Shown here one piece after another: positions 33,261 to 42,095 of a stretch of DNA of 64,000 bases; the first letter of the stretch is position 1; each line of letters starts with the position of its first letter. The notes under the pieces were generated by a model. That model made no database searches. It had not been told where the DNA came from and worked only from the letters and a program-made list of their open reading frames with translations. The stretch lies in contig NZ_JAPEOK010000001.1 of assembly GCF_026341515.1 (NCBI RefSeq), positions 4,898,001-4,962,000 on the forward strand, read 5' to 3'. This stretch comes from Streptomyces sp. NBC_00878. Lineage in GTDB: Bacteria > Actinomycetota > Actinomycetes > Streptomycetales > Streptomycetaceae. Made by a program: the position numbers and the translations under genes.

Positions 33261-33293
33261 CTCAGGGAGCACTCAGGGAGCTCTCATGGTCGC
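33261..33293 (+). promoter_or_regulatory. 11-bp direct repeats upstream of htrA, response-regulator operator candidate
   Basis: CTCAGGGAGCA (33261-33271), CTCAGGGAGCT (33272-33282) and a degenerate third CTCATGGTCGC (33283-33293) sit in the -35 region of htrA. 11-bp repeats are typical OmpR-type regulator sites. Confidence 0.65.
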
Positions 33294-33310
33294 GCGTCAG
33301 AGTTTGAGTC

Positions 33311-34522
33311 ATGACCGAGAGCTTCCGCCGCAGCGGCGAGTACCCCCAGGGCGACCAGCAGTCCCCGTACACGCAGAGCGATGCGCAGCAGGACCCGTAC
33401 GCACAGGGCGACGCGCAGCAGTCCGCGTACCCCGAGCAGTCGTACGCCTCCTCCGCGCACCCCGTGAGCTCCTCCTCGACTCCCTTCCCGAACTCCCCCT
33501 CGACCTCCTCCGTGAACCCGGAGTGGCCGCCCCCGCCGGCGTACGAGCCGGCGCAGCAGGGCGCCGCCCCCACGGCACTCCTCACCGAGCCCGTCTCCCC
33601 CGCTCCCGGTTCTCCTGGCTCTCCCGCCACCCGCCGCAAGCGCGCCAAGGGTCCTCTCGCCCTGCTGGCCGCCGTGGCGATAGCCGCCGCGGCCGTGGGC
33701 GGCGGTACCGCATACGCCTTCCAGGAGCTGACCGGCAACGACACGGTGGCGACTAGCAGCACCAGCACCAGCGTCGTGCCCACCAGTGAGAAGGGCACCG
33801 TCGCCGGGGTCGCCAAGGCGGTCAGCCCGAGCATCGTCGAGATCAGCGCCACCTCGAACGCCGGCCAGTCCACCGGTTCCGGCGTGATCATCACGAGCGG
33901 CGGCGAGATCATCACCAACAACCACGTGATCTCGGGCGCCTCCGAGATCAAGGTGCAGCTGAGCAACGGCAAGTCGTACACCGCGAAGGTCGTCGGCACC
34001 GACAGCAAGAAGGACCTCGCGCTGATCAAGCTGGAGAACGCGCCGTCCGGTCTGACGGTCGCGACGCTCGGCGACTCCACCGGCGTCAAGGTCGGCGACC
34101 AGGTCGTGGCGATCGGCTCCCCCGAGGGCCTGACCGGCACTGTCACCAGCGGCATCGTCTCCGCGCTCGACCGTGACGTCACCGTCTCGACGGGCGAGAG
34201 CCAGGGCCAGCAGCAGCAACAGCAGGGCGGCGGCAGCGGTCAGTGGCCGTTCGAGTTCGGCGGCCAGGAGTTCAACGGCGACACCGGCTCGTCCACGACG
34301 ACGTACAAGGCCCTCCAGACCGACGCGTCCCTCAACCCGGGCAACTCCGGCGGCGCGCTGATCGACATGAACGGCAACATCATCGGCATCAACTCCGCGA
34401 TGTACTCCGCCGCGGACGCCACCTCGTCGACCGCCGGCAGCGTGGGCCTCGGCTTCGCCATCCCGATCAACACCGTCAAGTCCGACCTGGCCACCCTGCG
34501 GGCGGGCGGCTCCGACAGCTGA
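33311..34522 (+). CDS. HtrA/DegP-like membrane-anchored serine protease without PDZ domain
   Basis: 403 residues. A long Gln/Ser/Pro-rich cytosolic tail (1-115), one membrane helix (KGPLALLAAVAIAAAAVGGG), then a trypsin-like S1C domain. Triad: His in EIITNNHVIS, Asp in DSKKDLALIKL, Ser in LNPGNSGGALID. It ends shortly after the protease domain with no PDZ. A Gln-rich insertion (QGQQQQQQ) lies in the domain. Likely the quality-control protease of the envelope, controlled by the adjacent two-component pair as in S. lividans secretion stress. Confidence 0.9.
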   Translation: MTESFRRSGEYPQGDQQSPYTQSDAQQDPYAQGDAQQSAYPEQSYASSAHPVSSSSTPFPNSPSTSSVNPEWPPPPAYEPAQQGAAPTALLTEPVSPAPGSPGSPATRRKRAKGPLALLAAVAIAAAAVGGGTAYAFQELTGNDTVATSSTSTSVVPTSEKGTVAGVAKAVSPSIVEISATSNAGQSTGSGVIITSGGEIITNNHVISGASEIKVQLSNGKSYTAKVVGTDSKKDLALIKLENAPSGLTVATLGDSTGVKVGDQVVAIGSPEGLTGTVTSGIVSALDRDVTVSTGESQGQQQQQQGGGSGQWPFEFGGQEFNGDTGSSTTTYKALQTDASLNPGNSGGALIDMNGNIIGINSAMYSAADATSSTAGSVGLGFAIPINTVKSDLATLRAGGSDS

Positions 34523-34598
34523 CGGTCGTCCAGGTCCACTCACCCACTTCCCATCGCCTTCTTCGAATCGCCTTCCTCGAACCGACCCGGAGGTCGTC

Positions 34599-34790
34599 AT
34601 GATGATCAGGAACGTCTCGCACACCGTCGCGGGCGCGGGCGCCGACCCGGCCGCCTTCGCCCTGGCCCTCGAAGTGGCGTACGAGCTCCACGCACCGGCG
34701 CCCCGCGCGCCCGAGGTGGTCCCCACCGCGGCTCCGTACAGCGCCCGCCGCGGTGCCGCCGCCCGCACCCGCCGCACCGTACGAGGCTGA
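34599..34790 (+). CDS. 63-residue Ala/Arg-rich small protein
   Basis: Starts MMIRNVSHTVAGAGADPAAF; GGAGG lies ~6 nt upstream. C-terminal half is Arg/Pro/Ala-rich. It lies between htrA and the response regulator on the same strand. No family recognised; a coding call rests on the Shine-Dalgarno sequence and position. Confidence 0.5.
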   Translation: MMIRNVSHTVAGAGADPAAFALALEVAYELHAPAPRAPEVVPTAAPYSARRGAAARTRRTVRG

Positions 34791-34913
34791 TCCCTCCCGG
34801 GCTCACGGCCCGGCAGGCGCTACGAAAACAGCCCTGGAACGAGAACCGCCCTGAAACGTGCGAGGCTGAAAGCGCCCCGACCACGTCCCACCGCACCCGA
34901 GGAACTGACCGCG

Positions 34914-35645
34914 ATGAGCCCCGCCGAAGGCGACCGTGAACCCCAGCGCATCCTGATCGTCGACGACGAGCCGGCCGTACGCGAAGCGCTCCAGCGCAGC
35001 CTGGCCTTCGAGGGGTACGACACCGAGGTGGCCGTCGACGGCGCGGACGCGCTGGAGAAGGCCACGGTGTACCAGCCCGACCTGGTCGTCCTCGACATCC
35101 AGATGCCGCGGATGGACGGCCTGACCGCCGCCCGCCGGATGCGCGGCGCGGGCACCACGACGCCGATCCTCATGCTGACGGCCCGCGACACGGTCGGCGA
35201 CCGCGTCACCGGCCTCGACGCCGGCGCCGACGACTACCTGGTCAAGCCCTTCGAACTCGACGAACTCTTCGCCCGCGTACGGGCGTTGCTGCGCCGCAGC
35301 TCCTACGCGGCCGCGGCGGTCGGCGCCCCCGCGGACGACGCGCTCACCTTCGGCGACCTGCGCATGGACCTCGCGACGCGCGAGGTCACGCGGGGTGGAC
35401 GGCCGGTCGAGCTGACCCGCACGGAGTTCACCCTGCTGGAGATGTTCCTCGCCCATCCGCGCCAGGTCCTCACCCGCGAGCAGATCCTGAAGGCGGTGTG
35501 GGGCTTCGACTTCGAGCCGTCCTCCAACTCCCTCGATGTGTACGTGATGTACCTCCGCCGGAAGACCGAGGCGGGCGGCGAGCCGCGGCTTGTGCACACG
35601 GTGCGGGGTGTGGGGTATGTGCTGCGGTCGGGTGGGGCGGAGTGA
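34914..35645 (+). CDS. cssR: OmpR-family response regulator, CssR-like
   Basis: 243 residues. Receiver with phospho-acceptor Asp in [13 protein letters not shown] (~60), DDE near 20, T in LTARD, K in [14 protein letters not shown]; then a winged helix ([20 protein letters not shown]). It sits between htrA and a sensor kinase. In S. lividans the corresponding pair, as I recall it, controls htrA genes after secretion overload, so I use the name cssR with that caveat. Confidence 0.8.
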   Translation: MSPAEGDREPQRILIVDDEPAVREALQRSLAFEGYDTEVAVDGADALEKATVYQPDLVVLDIQMPRMDGLTAARRMRGAGTTTPILMLTARDTVGDRVTGLDAGADDYLVKPFELDELFARVRALLRRSSYAAAAVGAPADDALTFGDLRMDLATREVTRGGRPVELTRTEFTLLEMFLAHPRQVLTREQILKAVWGFDFEPSSNSLDVYVMYLRRKTEAGGEPRLVHTVRGVGYVLRSGGAE

Positions 35646-37102
35646 GGAAGGTAGTACGCCGGTTCCAGGCATTGCCGATCCGGTCACGGCTGGCGTTGCT
35701 CGTCGCCGCAGCGGTGGCGTTCGGAGTGGCCGCGGTTTCGGTGACGTGCTGGTTCATCGTGCAGGGGAAGCTGTACGAGCAGGTCGACTCACGGCTCAAC
35801 AGCTTCAGCTCGAAGCTGGAGGAGACCCAGGTCAACGCCCTACTCACTGCCTGTCCCAAGGACGTGAACGATACGACCGGTGCCATGCAGCAGCGGACCT
35901 TCTACTACATGCAGGTCGTGAAGGCGGACGGTGAGACCTGCGTCTTCACCAACTCCGAAGGCGTTCTGAAGGCGACGAATGCTGACAAGGAGCTGGCGGA
36001 GGAGCCCGATCCGAGGATCCGCGTCTCCCACAACACCACCGACAACGACGGCAACAATGTCCGGGTGCTGACCCGCGCCATCGTGGTGGGAAGCCCTGGT
36101 CTCGGCCCTCAGGTGTACCCCGAGACCGCCCTGATGATCGGTATCTCGCTCAAGGACACCGAGAAGACCCTCAACGACCTCGCTCTCATCCTCCTCCTCG
36201 TCTCCGGCATCGGGGTCTTGGGCGCCGGGGCGGCGGGCCTGGCCGTGGCCCGCGCCGGCCTCCGTCCCGTCGACAAGCTCACCGAAGCCGTCGAGCACGT
36301 GGCCCGCACCGAAGACCTCACCATCCGTATCCCGGTCGAGGACGACAGCGAGGACGAGATCGCCCGCCTCTCCCGTTCCTTCAACTCGATGACGGCGTCG
36401 CTGGCGACCTCCCGCGAATTGCAACAACAGCTCATCGCCGACGCCGGGCACGAACTGCGTACCCCCCTCACCTCCCTCCGTACGAACATCGAGCTGCTCA
36501 CCCGGAGCGAGGAGACGGGGCGGCCCATCCCCGAGGCGGACCGGAAGGCGCTGCTCGCCTCCGTGAAGGCCCAGATGACCGAACTGGCCGCGCTGATCGG
36601 CGACTTGCAGACGCTTTCGCGGTCGGAGGCAGGCACGCCGGCGGACCGCATCCAGGTGGTCTCGTTGCAGGACACGGTCGAGGCGGCCCTGCGCCGGGCC
36701 CGCCTGCGCGGCCCGGAGCTGACGATCGTCGCGGACGTGGCCCCCTGGTTCGTACGGGCGGAGCCCTCCGCGCTGGAGCGGGCGATCGTGAACATCCTCG
36801 ACAACGCGGTGAAGTTCAGCCCCGAGGGCGGCACGATCGACGTCACCCTCAGGCACGGCCGGCTGACCGTACGGGACCACGGCCCCGGCATCCCCGCCGA
36901 CGAACTCCCGCACGTCTTCGACCGCTTCTGGCGCTCCCCGAGCGCCCGCGCCCTGCCCGGTTCGGGCCTGGGCCTGTCCATCGTGGCCCGTACGGTCCAA
37001 CAGGCGGGCGGCGACGTGGCGTTGAGCCCGGCCACGGGCGGCGGCACGGTGGCAACGATCCGGTTGCCAGGCGCCCCGACACCCCCACCCGACCTCCCGT
37101 GA
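35642..37102 (+). CDS. cssS: sensor histidine kinase, CssS-like
   Basis: 486 residues from GTG 35642, overlapping the cssR stop (GTGA). TM1 ~14-36 ([20 protein letters not shown]), a ~150-residue extracytoplasmic sensor, TM2 ([20 protein letters not shown]), HAMP, H-box [17 protein letters not shown]-box [14 protein letters not shown]-boxes [11 protein letters not shown] and [12 protein letters not shown]. It phosphorylates the coupled response regulator. Two Cys in the sensor region (TACPK, ETCVF) may form a disulfide. Confidence 0.88.
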   Translation: MRKVVRRFQALPIRSRLALLVAAAVAFGVAAVSVTCWFIVQGKLYEQVDSRLNSFSSKLEETQVNALLTACPKDVNDTTGAMQQRTFYYMQVVKADGETCVFTNSEGVLKATNADKELAEEPDPRIRVSHNTTDNDGNNVRVLTRAIVVGSPGLGPQVYPETALMIGISLKDTEKTLNDLALILLLVSGIGVLGAGAAGLAVARAGLRPVDKLTEAVEHVARTEDLTIRIPVEDDSEDEIARLSRSFNSMTASLATSRELQQQLIADAGHELRTPLTSLRTNIELLTRSEETGRPIPEADRKALLASVKAQMTELAALIGDLQTLSRSEAGTPADRIQVVSLQDTVEAALRRARLRGPELTIVADVAPWFVRAEPSALERAIVNILDNAVKFSPEGGTIDVTLRHGRLTVRDHGPGIPADELPHVFDRFWRSPSARALPGSGLGLSIVARTVQQAGGDVALSPATGGGTVATIRLPGAPTPPPDLP

Positions 37103-37127
37103 CCTAGACCACGCCCGAACGACACAG

Positions 37128-37206
37128 CGATTGGAAGAAATAGGACAGCCGGAAGCCCGGGACAGCCCGGTCACAGGCACCGGCGCTGTCCCATTTCCTC
37201 CAATCG
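37128..37206. terminator. long inverted repeat between convergent genes
   Basis: A 21-nt arm at 37128-37148 (starting CGATTGGAAGAAATAGG) is complementary with two mismatches to 37186-37206 (CTGTCCCATTTCCTCCAAT). It separates cssS and the CU044_5270 gene and is a probable bidirectional terminator. Confidence 0.65.
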
Positions 37207-37273
37207 TCTCCATCCCTCTTGCGCAGGTCCCGCGGAAGCACCCACCCGTCGGAGCCTGCGCGGTAACCGGGCC

Positions 37274-38392
37274 TCAGCCCGCTTGGGACGGGACCTGCTT
37301 CATCTCGTCGACGATGGCCCGGTTCGTGATGGCGCTGGTGTAGACCACCGTGCCGGGCTTGATCAGCCCGCTGTCGCCGCCGTTCTCGCGCACCTGGACG
37401 ATGCGCTCGCCGAGGTAGACGTGGGTCTCCTTGTCGAAGATCCATTCCTCGCGCTGGCCGCTGGTCTCGTCCTGCCGGACCACCGCGATGCCGTGCCGGC
37501 CGGCCGCGTCCTCCGCGTCGTTGACAACCGCGACCCCGGGGATCTTGCCTGCGGCCTTGAACAGCGCCGAGTAGAGCTCCGCGGGCGGGTAGCTCTCGCT
37601 GAGCAGGTCGCCGATGGTATCGAACGCCTGCTGGTCAGGGGTGTTTCCCTGACCCTTGGTGTCCTTGTAGATCTTGGCCAGCAAGGCGTCGGGATCGGTG
37701 GGCAGCTTGGCCAGGAAGTCGTACGACGGAGCGCCCATGTGCGCGGTAGGGGTGTTGCCCAGCTCGTCGGGCAGGGCCAGGGTCTCGCCCTCCGGGCCGT
37801 CGTTGACGGCGGGGTCGATCAGCCAGCCCTCGACGCCGTCCGCGGACGACCAGACCTGGCGTTTGTGCAGTACGTGACTGGCCAGGGTCGTCTTGTCGTC
37901 GACGGTCTTCTCAAAGGTGTCGGCCGACTTGGACTCGATGTAGACGTACTGGCCGGGCTTGACGGTCGGGTGGTCGCCCTCGGCCGCCGCCAGCGAGATC
38001 TGGTCGAGCAACTGCGGCACACCCTTCGTGCTCGCCGTACCGACCTCCGTGGTGAGAGCCGGTCCGGTGGCGAGACCGCTCCCCCCGTTCCCGCCCCCGC
38101 CGAGTCCGCCGTACGTCACCATCCCGGCGATGGCCGCCACGGACAGGGCCGCCGCCGTCGCGGGCAGCGTGATCGCGAGGCGCGGGAACCGGAATCGCGG
38201 CGCCTTCTGCGCCCTCCCCGTCCTCTCCGGCGCTGCCATCGTCGCCGTACGGGAATCCTGCTGGATGTGGGCCATCAGACGCTCCTTGTGGAACTGGTGA
38301 CGGCCCGACGGCAGGTCGCGCGCCGTCTGGGACAGGAGCTGTGCGTCCTGGTCCCACTCGGCAGGGTCCTGCCGGGGCGTGTTCGCGTTCAT
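37274..38392 (-). CDS. CU044_5270-type membrane protein, sigma-factor partner
   Basis: 372 residues from ATG 38392, overlapping the sigma-factor stop by ATGA. Short cytosolic N-terminus, one membrane helix (TLPATAAALSVAAIAGMVTY), then an extracytoplasmic domain (VKPGQYVYIESKSADTF... ). CU044_5270 proteins are the usual partners of this sigma type in actinomycetes and may act as anti-sigma or sensor; not proven. Low-complexity GGLGGGGNGGSG follows the helix. Confidence 0.8.
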   Translation of the reverse strand: MNANTPRQDPAEWDQDAQLLSQTARDLPSGRHQFHKERLMAHIQQDSRTATMAAPERTGRAQKAPRFRFPRLAITLPATAAALSVAAIAGMVTYGGLGGGGNGGSGLATGPALTTEVGTASTKGVPQLLDQISLAAAEGDHPTVKPGQYVYIESKSADTFEKTVDDKTTLASHVLHKRQVWSSADGVEGWLIDPAVNDGPEGETLALPDELGNTPTAHMGAPSYDFLAKLPTDPDALLAKIYKDTKGQGNTPDQQAFDTIGDLLSESYPPAELYSALFKAAGKIPGVAVVNDAEDAAGRHGIAVVRQDETSGQREEWIFDKETHVYLGERIVQVRENGGDSGLIKPGTVVYTSAITNRAIVDEMKQVPSQAG

Positions 38393-39084
38393 CGGTTTCC
38401 TTCCTGTGCGGGCCGAATCGCATGTGAGTGATCGCCTCTTGTCTGTCGCGGGAGGCCGGGGCCTTCCCGATTTCCGCAAACTTTCTCCAGTTCGGCGTCG
38501 GGGGCCGGATGACCCCGCCCGGCTGCCGGACGGGCGAGTTCGGCCTCGGCGATCTTGCGCAGCTTCTTGCGGGCGCGGGAGAGCCGGGAGGCGACGGTCC
38601 CGACGGGAATGCCGAGCGCCTCCGACGCGGCCTCGTAGTCCAGGCCCTCCCCCAGGCAGAGCGTGATGACCTCGCGTTCCGGTCTGCGCAGGCCCGCGAG
38701 CGCGGTGAGCGCGGTGGCGAGACGCCGCCGGTCGTCGACGCGGTCGACGACGTCGTCGGCGTGGTCGGGCATCGACAGCTCGGCCGCCGCGGCGGCGTTC
38801 GCGGCCCGGCGGTAGCGCCGGTTGCTGCGGTACTGGTTACGCGCCGTGTTCGTGGCGATCCCCAGCAGCCAGGGCCGCAGGGAGCCGCCGTCGGGGTCGA
38901 CCTTGTCGCGCAGCCGCCATGCCTCCATGAAGGTCGCGGCCATCACGTCCTCGGCGGTCGACCAGTCGGCGGTCAGCCGGTAGGCGTGGTTGTAGACCGC
39001 GCGGGAGTAACTGTCGAAGAGTTCAGCGAACGCGCTCGAATCCCCGGCCCGCACCCGGGTTCGCATATGAGTGGTCACATCCAT
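38389..39084 (-). CDS. ECF-type RNA polymerase sigma factor
   Basis: 231 residues from ATG 39084. Region 2 (VRAGDSSAFAELFDSYSRAV, LTADWSTAEDVMAATFMEAW) and region 4 (LAGLRRPEREVITLCLGEGL, IPVGTVASRLSRARKKLR). The C-terminal ~50 residues are a basic tail beyond region 4. Translationally coupled to the CU044_5270 membrane protein, which it probably depends on for signal input. Confidence 0.88.
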   Translation of the reverse strand: MDVTTHMRTRVRAGDSSAFAELFDSYSRAVYNHAYRLTADWSTAEDVMAATFMEAWRLRDKVDPDGGSLRPWLLGIATNTARNQYRSNRRYRRAANAAAAAELSMPDHADDVVDRVDDRRRLATALTALAGLRRPEREVITLCLGEGLDYEAASEALGIPVGTVASRLSRARKKLRKIAEAELARPAAGRGHPAPDAELEKVCGNREGPGLPRQTRGDHSHAIRPAQEGNR

Positions 39085-39448
39085 GAGCTGTCCGGCACGA
39101 CGGGGCGCCTTCCCGTGACCTGCGTCACACGGCGGTCGGGGCTGTTCGCCCACGAGGCGGGGGCAGCCGTGCCAGTCTCGTACATCACCCCTCGTCACAC
39201 GAAAGGGCTGCTCGTGACGCTCGCCATGGTCCCACTCGGCATGGTCCTGGGCGACTTCTCCTCCCGCGCTTCGACGCGGGAGCGGTAGCCCTTCCTGCCT
39301 GACCTACGAGTCCGAGCCCGAGCCCGACCTACGAGCCCGAGCCCGTACCGCGGGCTGGGCCATCTGCCACGCACGGCGGCTCCCCGCTTCCCCGCTCCTC
39401 GTCGAAGTGCTCTTCGTGCCCCGCACGTTCGAACACGAGGAGTACGTC
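39085..39448. other. 364-base divergent region between sigma factor and methyltransferase
   Basis: A GTGAC-GCAG-GTCAC inverted repeat lies near 39115-39128 upstream of the sigma gene. A near-exact 25-bp direct repeat GACCTACGAGYCCGAGCCCG occurs at 39301-39325 and 39326-39349. An open 74-codon frame from 39067 is not convincing. Confidence 0.55.
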
Positions 39449-40675
39449 GTGTCCACGACGCCCAGCACATCCCCGACACCCACGATCACGTGGGCCGAAG
39501 ACCGAACCGACGAGACTGACGGATCCGGCGAAACCGGCGGATCCGACCGATCTACCCCTTGGCACTCCGAGAGTGCCGCGCCGCCTCCGCGTCGGGTCGT
39601 CGTCGCCGACGACCGAATGAAAGCCGACACCGCCTATCGGCTGGCCTGCGAGGGTACGGCGTTGCTGTGGCGGGGCGACTTCCACAACGCGCGCCAGTTG
39701 CTCCAGGCGATGGGCCGCCGCATCGACCGGAAACCGCCCCGGCCCGGTGGCACACCGGCCGAGTCCTTCCATCTGCACCGCCGGGCCCGTGGCCACCGCG
39801 CCCGCGTCCTCGGCAGACTCCTCGTGCTGCTGGAGGACGACCACTCCCTGACCCTGCGCCGCGCTCCCGACGTACGCCGGGCATGCACCGACGCGTACGG
39901 TCCGTCGCGAGGCGATCGAGCGGTCTCCCTCAAGGAGCTGCTGGGCGTGATCGGGGCGCGGGAGTGGCGCGAGAAGGGGGTGGAGGTACCGGCTCTCGGG
40001 GCCCGTATCCACCCCCACTTCGGCGTGTTCTCCCCGGTGAGGGGCGAGTACGTCGACCTGGTCGCACGGGCGGCGCTGCCGACACAGGCGGACCGTGACC
40101 ATGGCCACGAGGGCTGCCCGACCACGGCATTCGACCTCGGCACGGGAACGGGCGTGCTCGCCGCCGTGCTGGCCCGCCGGGGGTTCGACCGCGTCGTGGC
40201 GACCGACATCAACCCGCGCGCCCTGGCCTGCGCCCGCGAGAACGCCCACCGGCTGGGCCTCGCCGACCGCATCGACGTCACCGGCCCCGGCCTCTATCCC
40301 GATGGCCATCCCGATGGCCGCGCGGACCTCGTCGTCTGCAACCCGCCCTGGATCCCGGCGAGTCCGACCTCGTCCGTCGAACAGGGCGTCTACGACGCGA
40401 ACGGCACCATGCTCCACGACTTCCTGTACGGCCTCGCCGCCCACCTCCGGCCAGGAGGCGAGGGCTGGCTTGTCCTGTCCGACCTGGCCGAACACCTCGG
40501 CCTCAGAACACGAGCCGAGCTGCTGGCCGACTTCGCCTCGGCGGGCCTACGGGTCGCGGACCGCCTCGACACGAGGCCCCGTCATCCCCGGGCCCGGGAC
40601 ACCATGGACCCGCTCCACCGCGCCCGAGCTGCCGAAGTCACCTCACTGTGGCGCCTGGTCCCTATCCCTGCCTGA
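39449..40675 (+). CDS. PrmC/HemK-like class I SAM-dependent methyltransferase
   Basis: 408 residues from GTG 39449 (GAGGAG 6 nt upstream). The N-terminal ~200 residues form an additional domain; the Rossmann methyltransferase has motif I FDLGTGTGVLAAVLARRG and the catalytic NPPW in LVVCNPPWIPASP. NPPY/W is used by enzymes methylating the amide N of Gln or exocyclic amines. The length suggests a member outside the release-factor class; target unknown. The 3' end overlaps the convergent DUF397 gene by 14 nt. Confidence 0.83.
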   Translation: MSTTPSTSPTPTITWAEDRTDETDGSGETGGSDRSTPWHSESAAPPPRRVVVADDRMKADTAYRLACEGTALLWRGDFHNARQLLQAMGRRIDRKPPRPGGTPAESFHLHRRARGHRARVLGRLLVLLEDDHSLTLRRAPDVRRACTDAYGPSRGDRAVSLKELLGVIGAREWREKGVEVPALGARIHPHFGVFSPVRGEYVDLVARAALPTQADRDHGHEGCPTTAFDLGTGTGVLAAVLARRGFDRVVATDINPRALACARENAHRLGLADRIDVTGPGLYPDGHPDGRADLVVCNPPWIPASPTSSVEQGVYDANGTMLHDFLYGLAAHLRPGGEGWLVLSDLAEHLGLRTRAELLADFASAGLRVADRLDTRPRHPRARDTMDPLHRARAAEVTSLWRLVPIPA

Positions 40676-40868
40676 CGTTCCCCAGGAACAGGGCCCAGGG
40701 CTCCGCCCCGAAGAGTAGGGCGGGGCCCTGCGGGGTTTTGCTGTCGCGGACGCGGACGGGGACGAGGTCGGGGTAGCCGTCGGCTACCTCGACGCAATTG
40801 CTCGCTCCCCCGTCGCTGTAGGACGACTTGCGCCAGGCGGCGGTGCTGAGGTCGGGGGTGCTCGTCAT
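40662..40868 (-). CDS. DUF397 protein 1
   Basis: 68 residues: MTSTPDLSTAAWRKSSYSDG, then CVEVADGYPDLVPVRVRDSK, the classical DUF397 pattern. These small proteins accompany XRE-DUF5753 regulators in Streptomyces and act with them in morphological or antibiotic regulation (as antagonists in some cases). Here its XRE partner may be the one at 42092. Near-identical segment shared with DUF397 protein 2. Confidence 0.9.
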   Translation of the reverse strand: MTSTPDLSTAAWRKSSYSDGGASNCVEVADGYPDLVPVRVRDSKTPQGPALLFGAEPWALFLGNVRQG

Positions 40869-40929
40869 GAACTGTGCTCCTCCAGAACGCCCTTGATGAA
40901 CGGGGGCCGGTGCCCCAGAAAGGCAGCGC

Positions 40930-41253
40930 TCACTGCCAGAAGAGCTCCACCACCACGATCTGCGGATCCTCAATACGCCGCTTGAAGGTGTAGACCAGCC
41001 AGCCTTTGTAGGTGTCGAAGTACAGAATGCGCGGTCCCTTGGGATCGGTGGACCGCACCGGCTCAACGCTCATGGTCTCCGGCAGGCCACCATCGGCATC
41101 AATCCCCCGAAAATACGGGTCCTTCGCCGTAACCAGCTCGGCGCGGACCTCGTCAACCATCTTCCGCACGTGCTCAGGCAGTGCATCACGGTAGGCGAGG
41201 ACATCGAGCCGCCAGTCCATCTGCCAGGGCGGCCCCATGAACGCGCCGGTCAC
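40930..41253 (-). CDS. RelE/ParE-like small protein (toxin candidate) 1
   Basis: 107 residues. ILYFDTYKGWLVYTFKRRIE followed by DPQIVVVELFWQ is the beta-hairpin and C-terminal strand pattern of RelE/ParE-fold proteins. Its GTG overlaps the stop codon of the DUF6247 gene (GTGA), the tight coupling seen in toxin-antitoxin pairs. RelE-type toxins cleave mRNA on ribosomes; the catalytic residues cannot be confirmed here. Function therefore inferred. Confidence 0.65.
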   Translation of the reverse strand: MTGAFMGPPWQMDWRLDVLAYRDALPEHVRKMVDEVRAELVTAKDPYFRGIDADGGLPETMSVEPVRSTDPKGPRILYFDTYKGWLVYTFKRRIEDPQIVVVELFWQ

Positions 41254-41597
41254 TCGCCAGGCTCCAGTTCCCGCGTCCTGTAGCGGATCTTCGACACCTC
41301 TTCGAGGAGAGCCTGAGCCTCAGCGAAGTCGGCGGTTTCTGCCGCACGGCGGTGAAGGTCCCTCACGTGAGCGTCGAGCCTGGGATCACGGGCAATCGCG
41401 TACTCGCACCACCAACGCGCCACGAAAGCGGGCTCAGGTTCAATATCGTATGTGTCGGCGATCGCGCGCTTCCAGTGCTTGTCGAAGTCGGGGAGGAGCT
41501 GGGGCGCATCCTCGGCGAGGGCCCTGCGCAGCGCCTTGGGAGTCCGCTCGGGCATGGGAGAAATGGTCGGATCGGTCTCCGCAGCGTGAGCAGCCAT
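41250..41597 (-). CDS. DUF6247 protein (antitoxin candidate) 1
   Basis: 115 residues from ATG 41597 with GGAGG 9 nt upstream. RALAEDAPQLLPDFDKHWKR and VARWWCEYAIARDPRLDAHV match DUF6247. The gene is upstream of and overlaps the RelE-like gene, the usual antitoxin-first order. A second DUF6247/RelE-like pair lies on the plus strand at 43720-44291. Confidence 0.75.
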   Translation of the reverse strand: MAAHAAETDPTISPMPERTPKALRRALAEDAPQLLPDFDKHWKRAIADTYDIEPEPAFVARWWCEYAIARDPRLDAHVRDLHRRAAETADFAEAQALLEEVSKIRYRTRELEPGE

Positions 41598-41644
41598 GAT
41601 CGATGTCCTCCTTCGACGCGCCGTGTCTACGACCATAGCCGCGC

Positions 41645-41821
41645 TCACCTTCCCCGCGCGGACTGTCCGGGCACCGGCTCCAAGAGAGACGGTAAGCCCC
41701 GGGCGCGGATCTTCTCGGCGGCCAGGGCGTACAGGTTGGCCAGTACGTCTGGCCCTTGATCGAGTCGATCGGCGGTGAGCCGCTCAGCCGCCAAGGGGTC
41801 TGTGGTCGTGATCTCTGCCAT
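41645..41821 (-). CDS. 58-residue hypothetical protein
   Basis: Starts MAEITTTDPLAAERLTADRL; helical, charged, no known family. It lies upstream of the DUF6247 gene and downstream of DUF397 protein 2 on the same strand. Possible but weakly supported. Confidence 0.5.
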   Translation of the reverse strand: MAEITTTDPLAAERLTADRLDQGPDVLANLYALAAEKIRARGLPSLLEPVPGQSARGR

Positions 41822-41873
41822 GGCATCACCGTGGCCGGACCGCACACCTTTCCGTCCAGGTTTCCCGCCCGCT

Positions 41874-42095
41874 TCACCCGGCGGTGTTCACACCCGCCTC
41901 ACGGTTGACGCCCTCCACGAACGCGGACCATGACGCGGCCGCGAAGACCAGCGGCCGGCCCGCCGGGGTCTTACTGTCGCGGACCGGGACGAGGCCGGGG
42001 TAGCCGTCGGCTACCTCGACGCAATTGTTCGCTCCCCCGTCGCTGTAGGACGACTTACGCCAGGCAGCGGTGCTGAGGTCGGGGGTGTACTTCAT
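41874..42095 (-). CDS. DUF397 protein 2, coupled to the XRE regulator
   Basis: 73 residues, MKYTPDLSTAAWRKSSYSDG, CVEVADGYPGLVPVRDSKTP. Its ATG overlaps the stop of the XRE gene (ATGA), so the two are cotranslated. It is a very close paralogue of DUF397 protein 1. Confidence 0.92.
   Translation of the reverse strand: MKYTPDLSTAAWRKSSYSDGGANNCVEVADGYPGLVPVRDSKTPAGRPLVFAAASWSAFVEGVNREAGVNTAG

Noticed and set aside
39067..39288. 74-codon plus-strand gene between sigma factor and methyltransferase
   Set aside because: Overlaps the sigma start, weak initiation context and no family.
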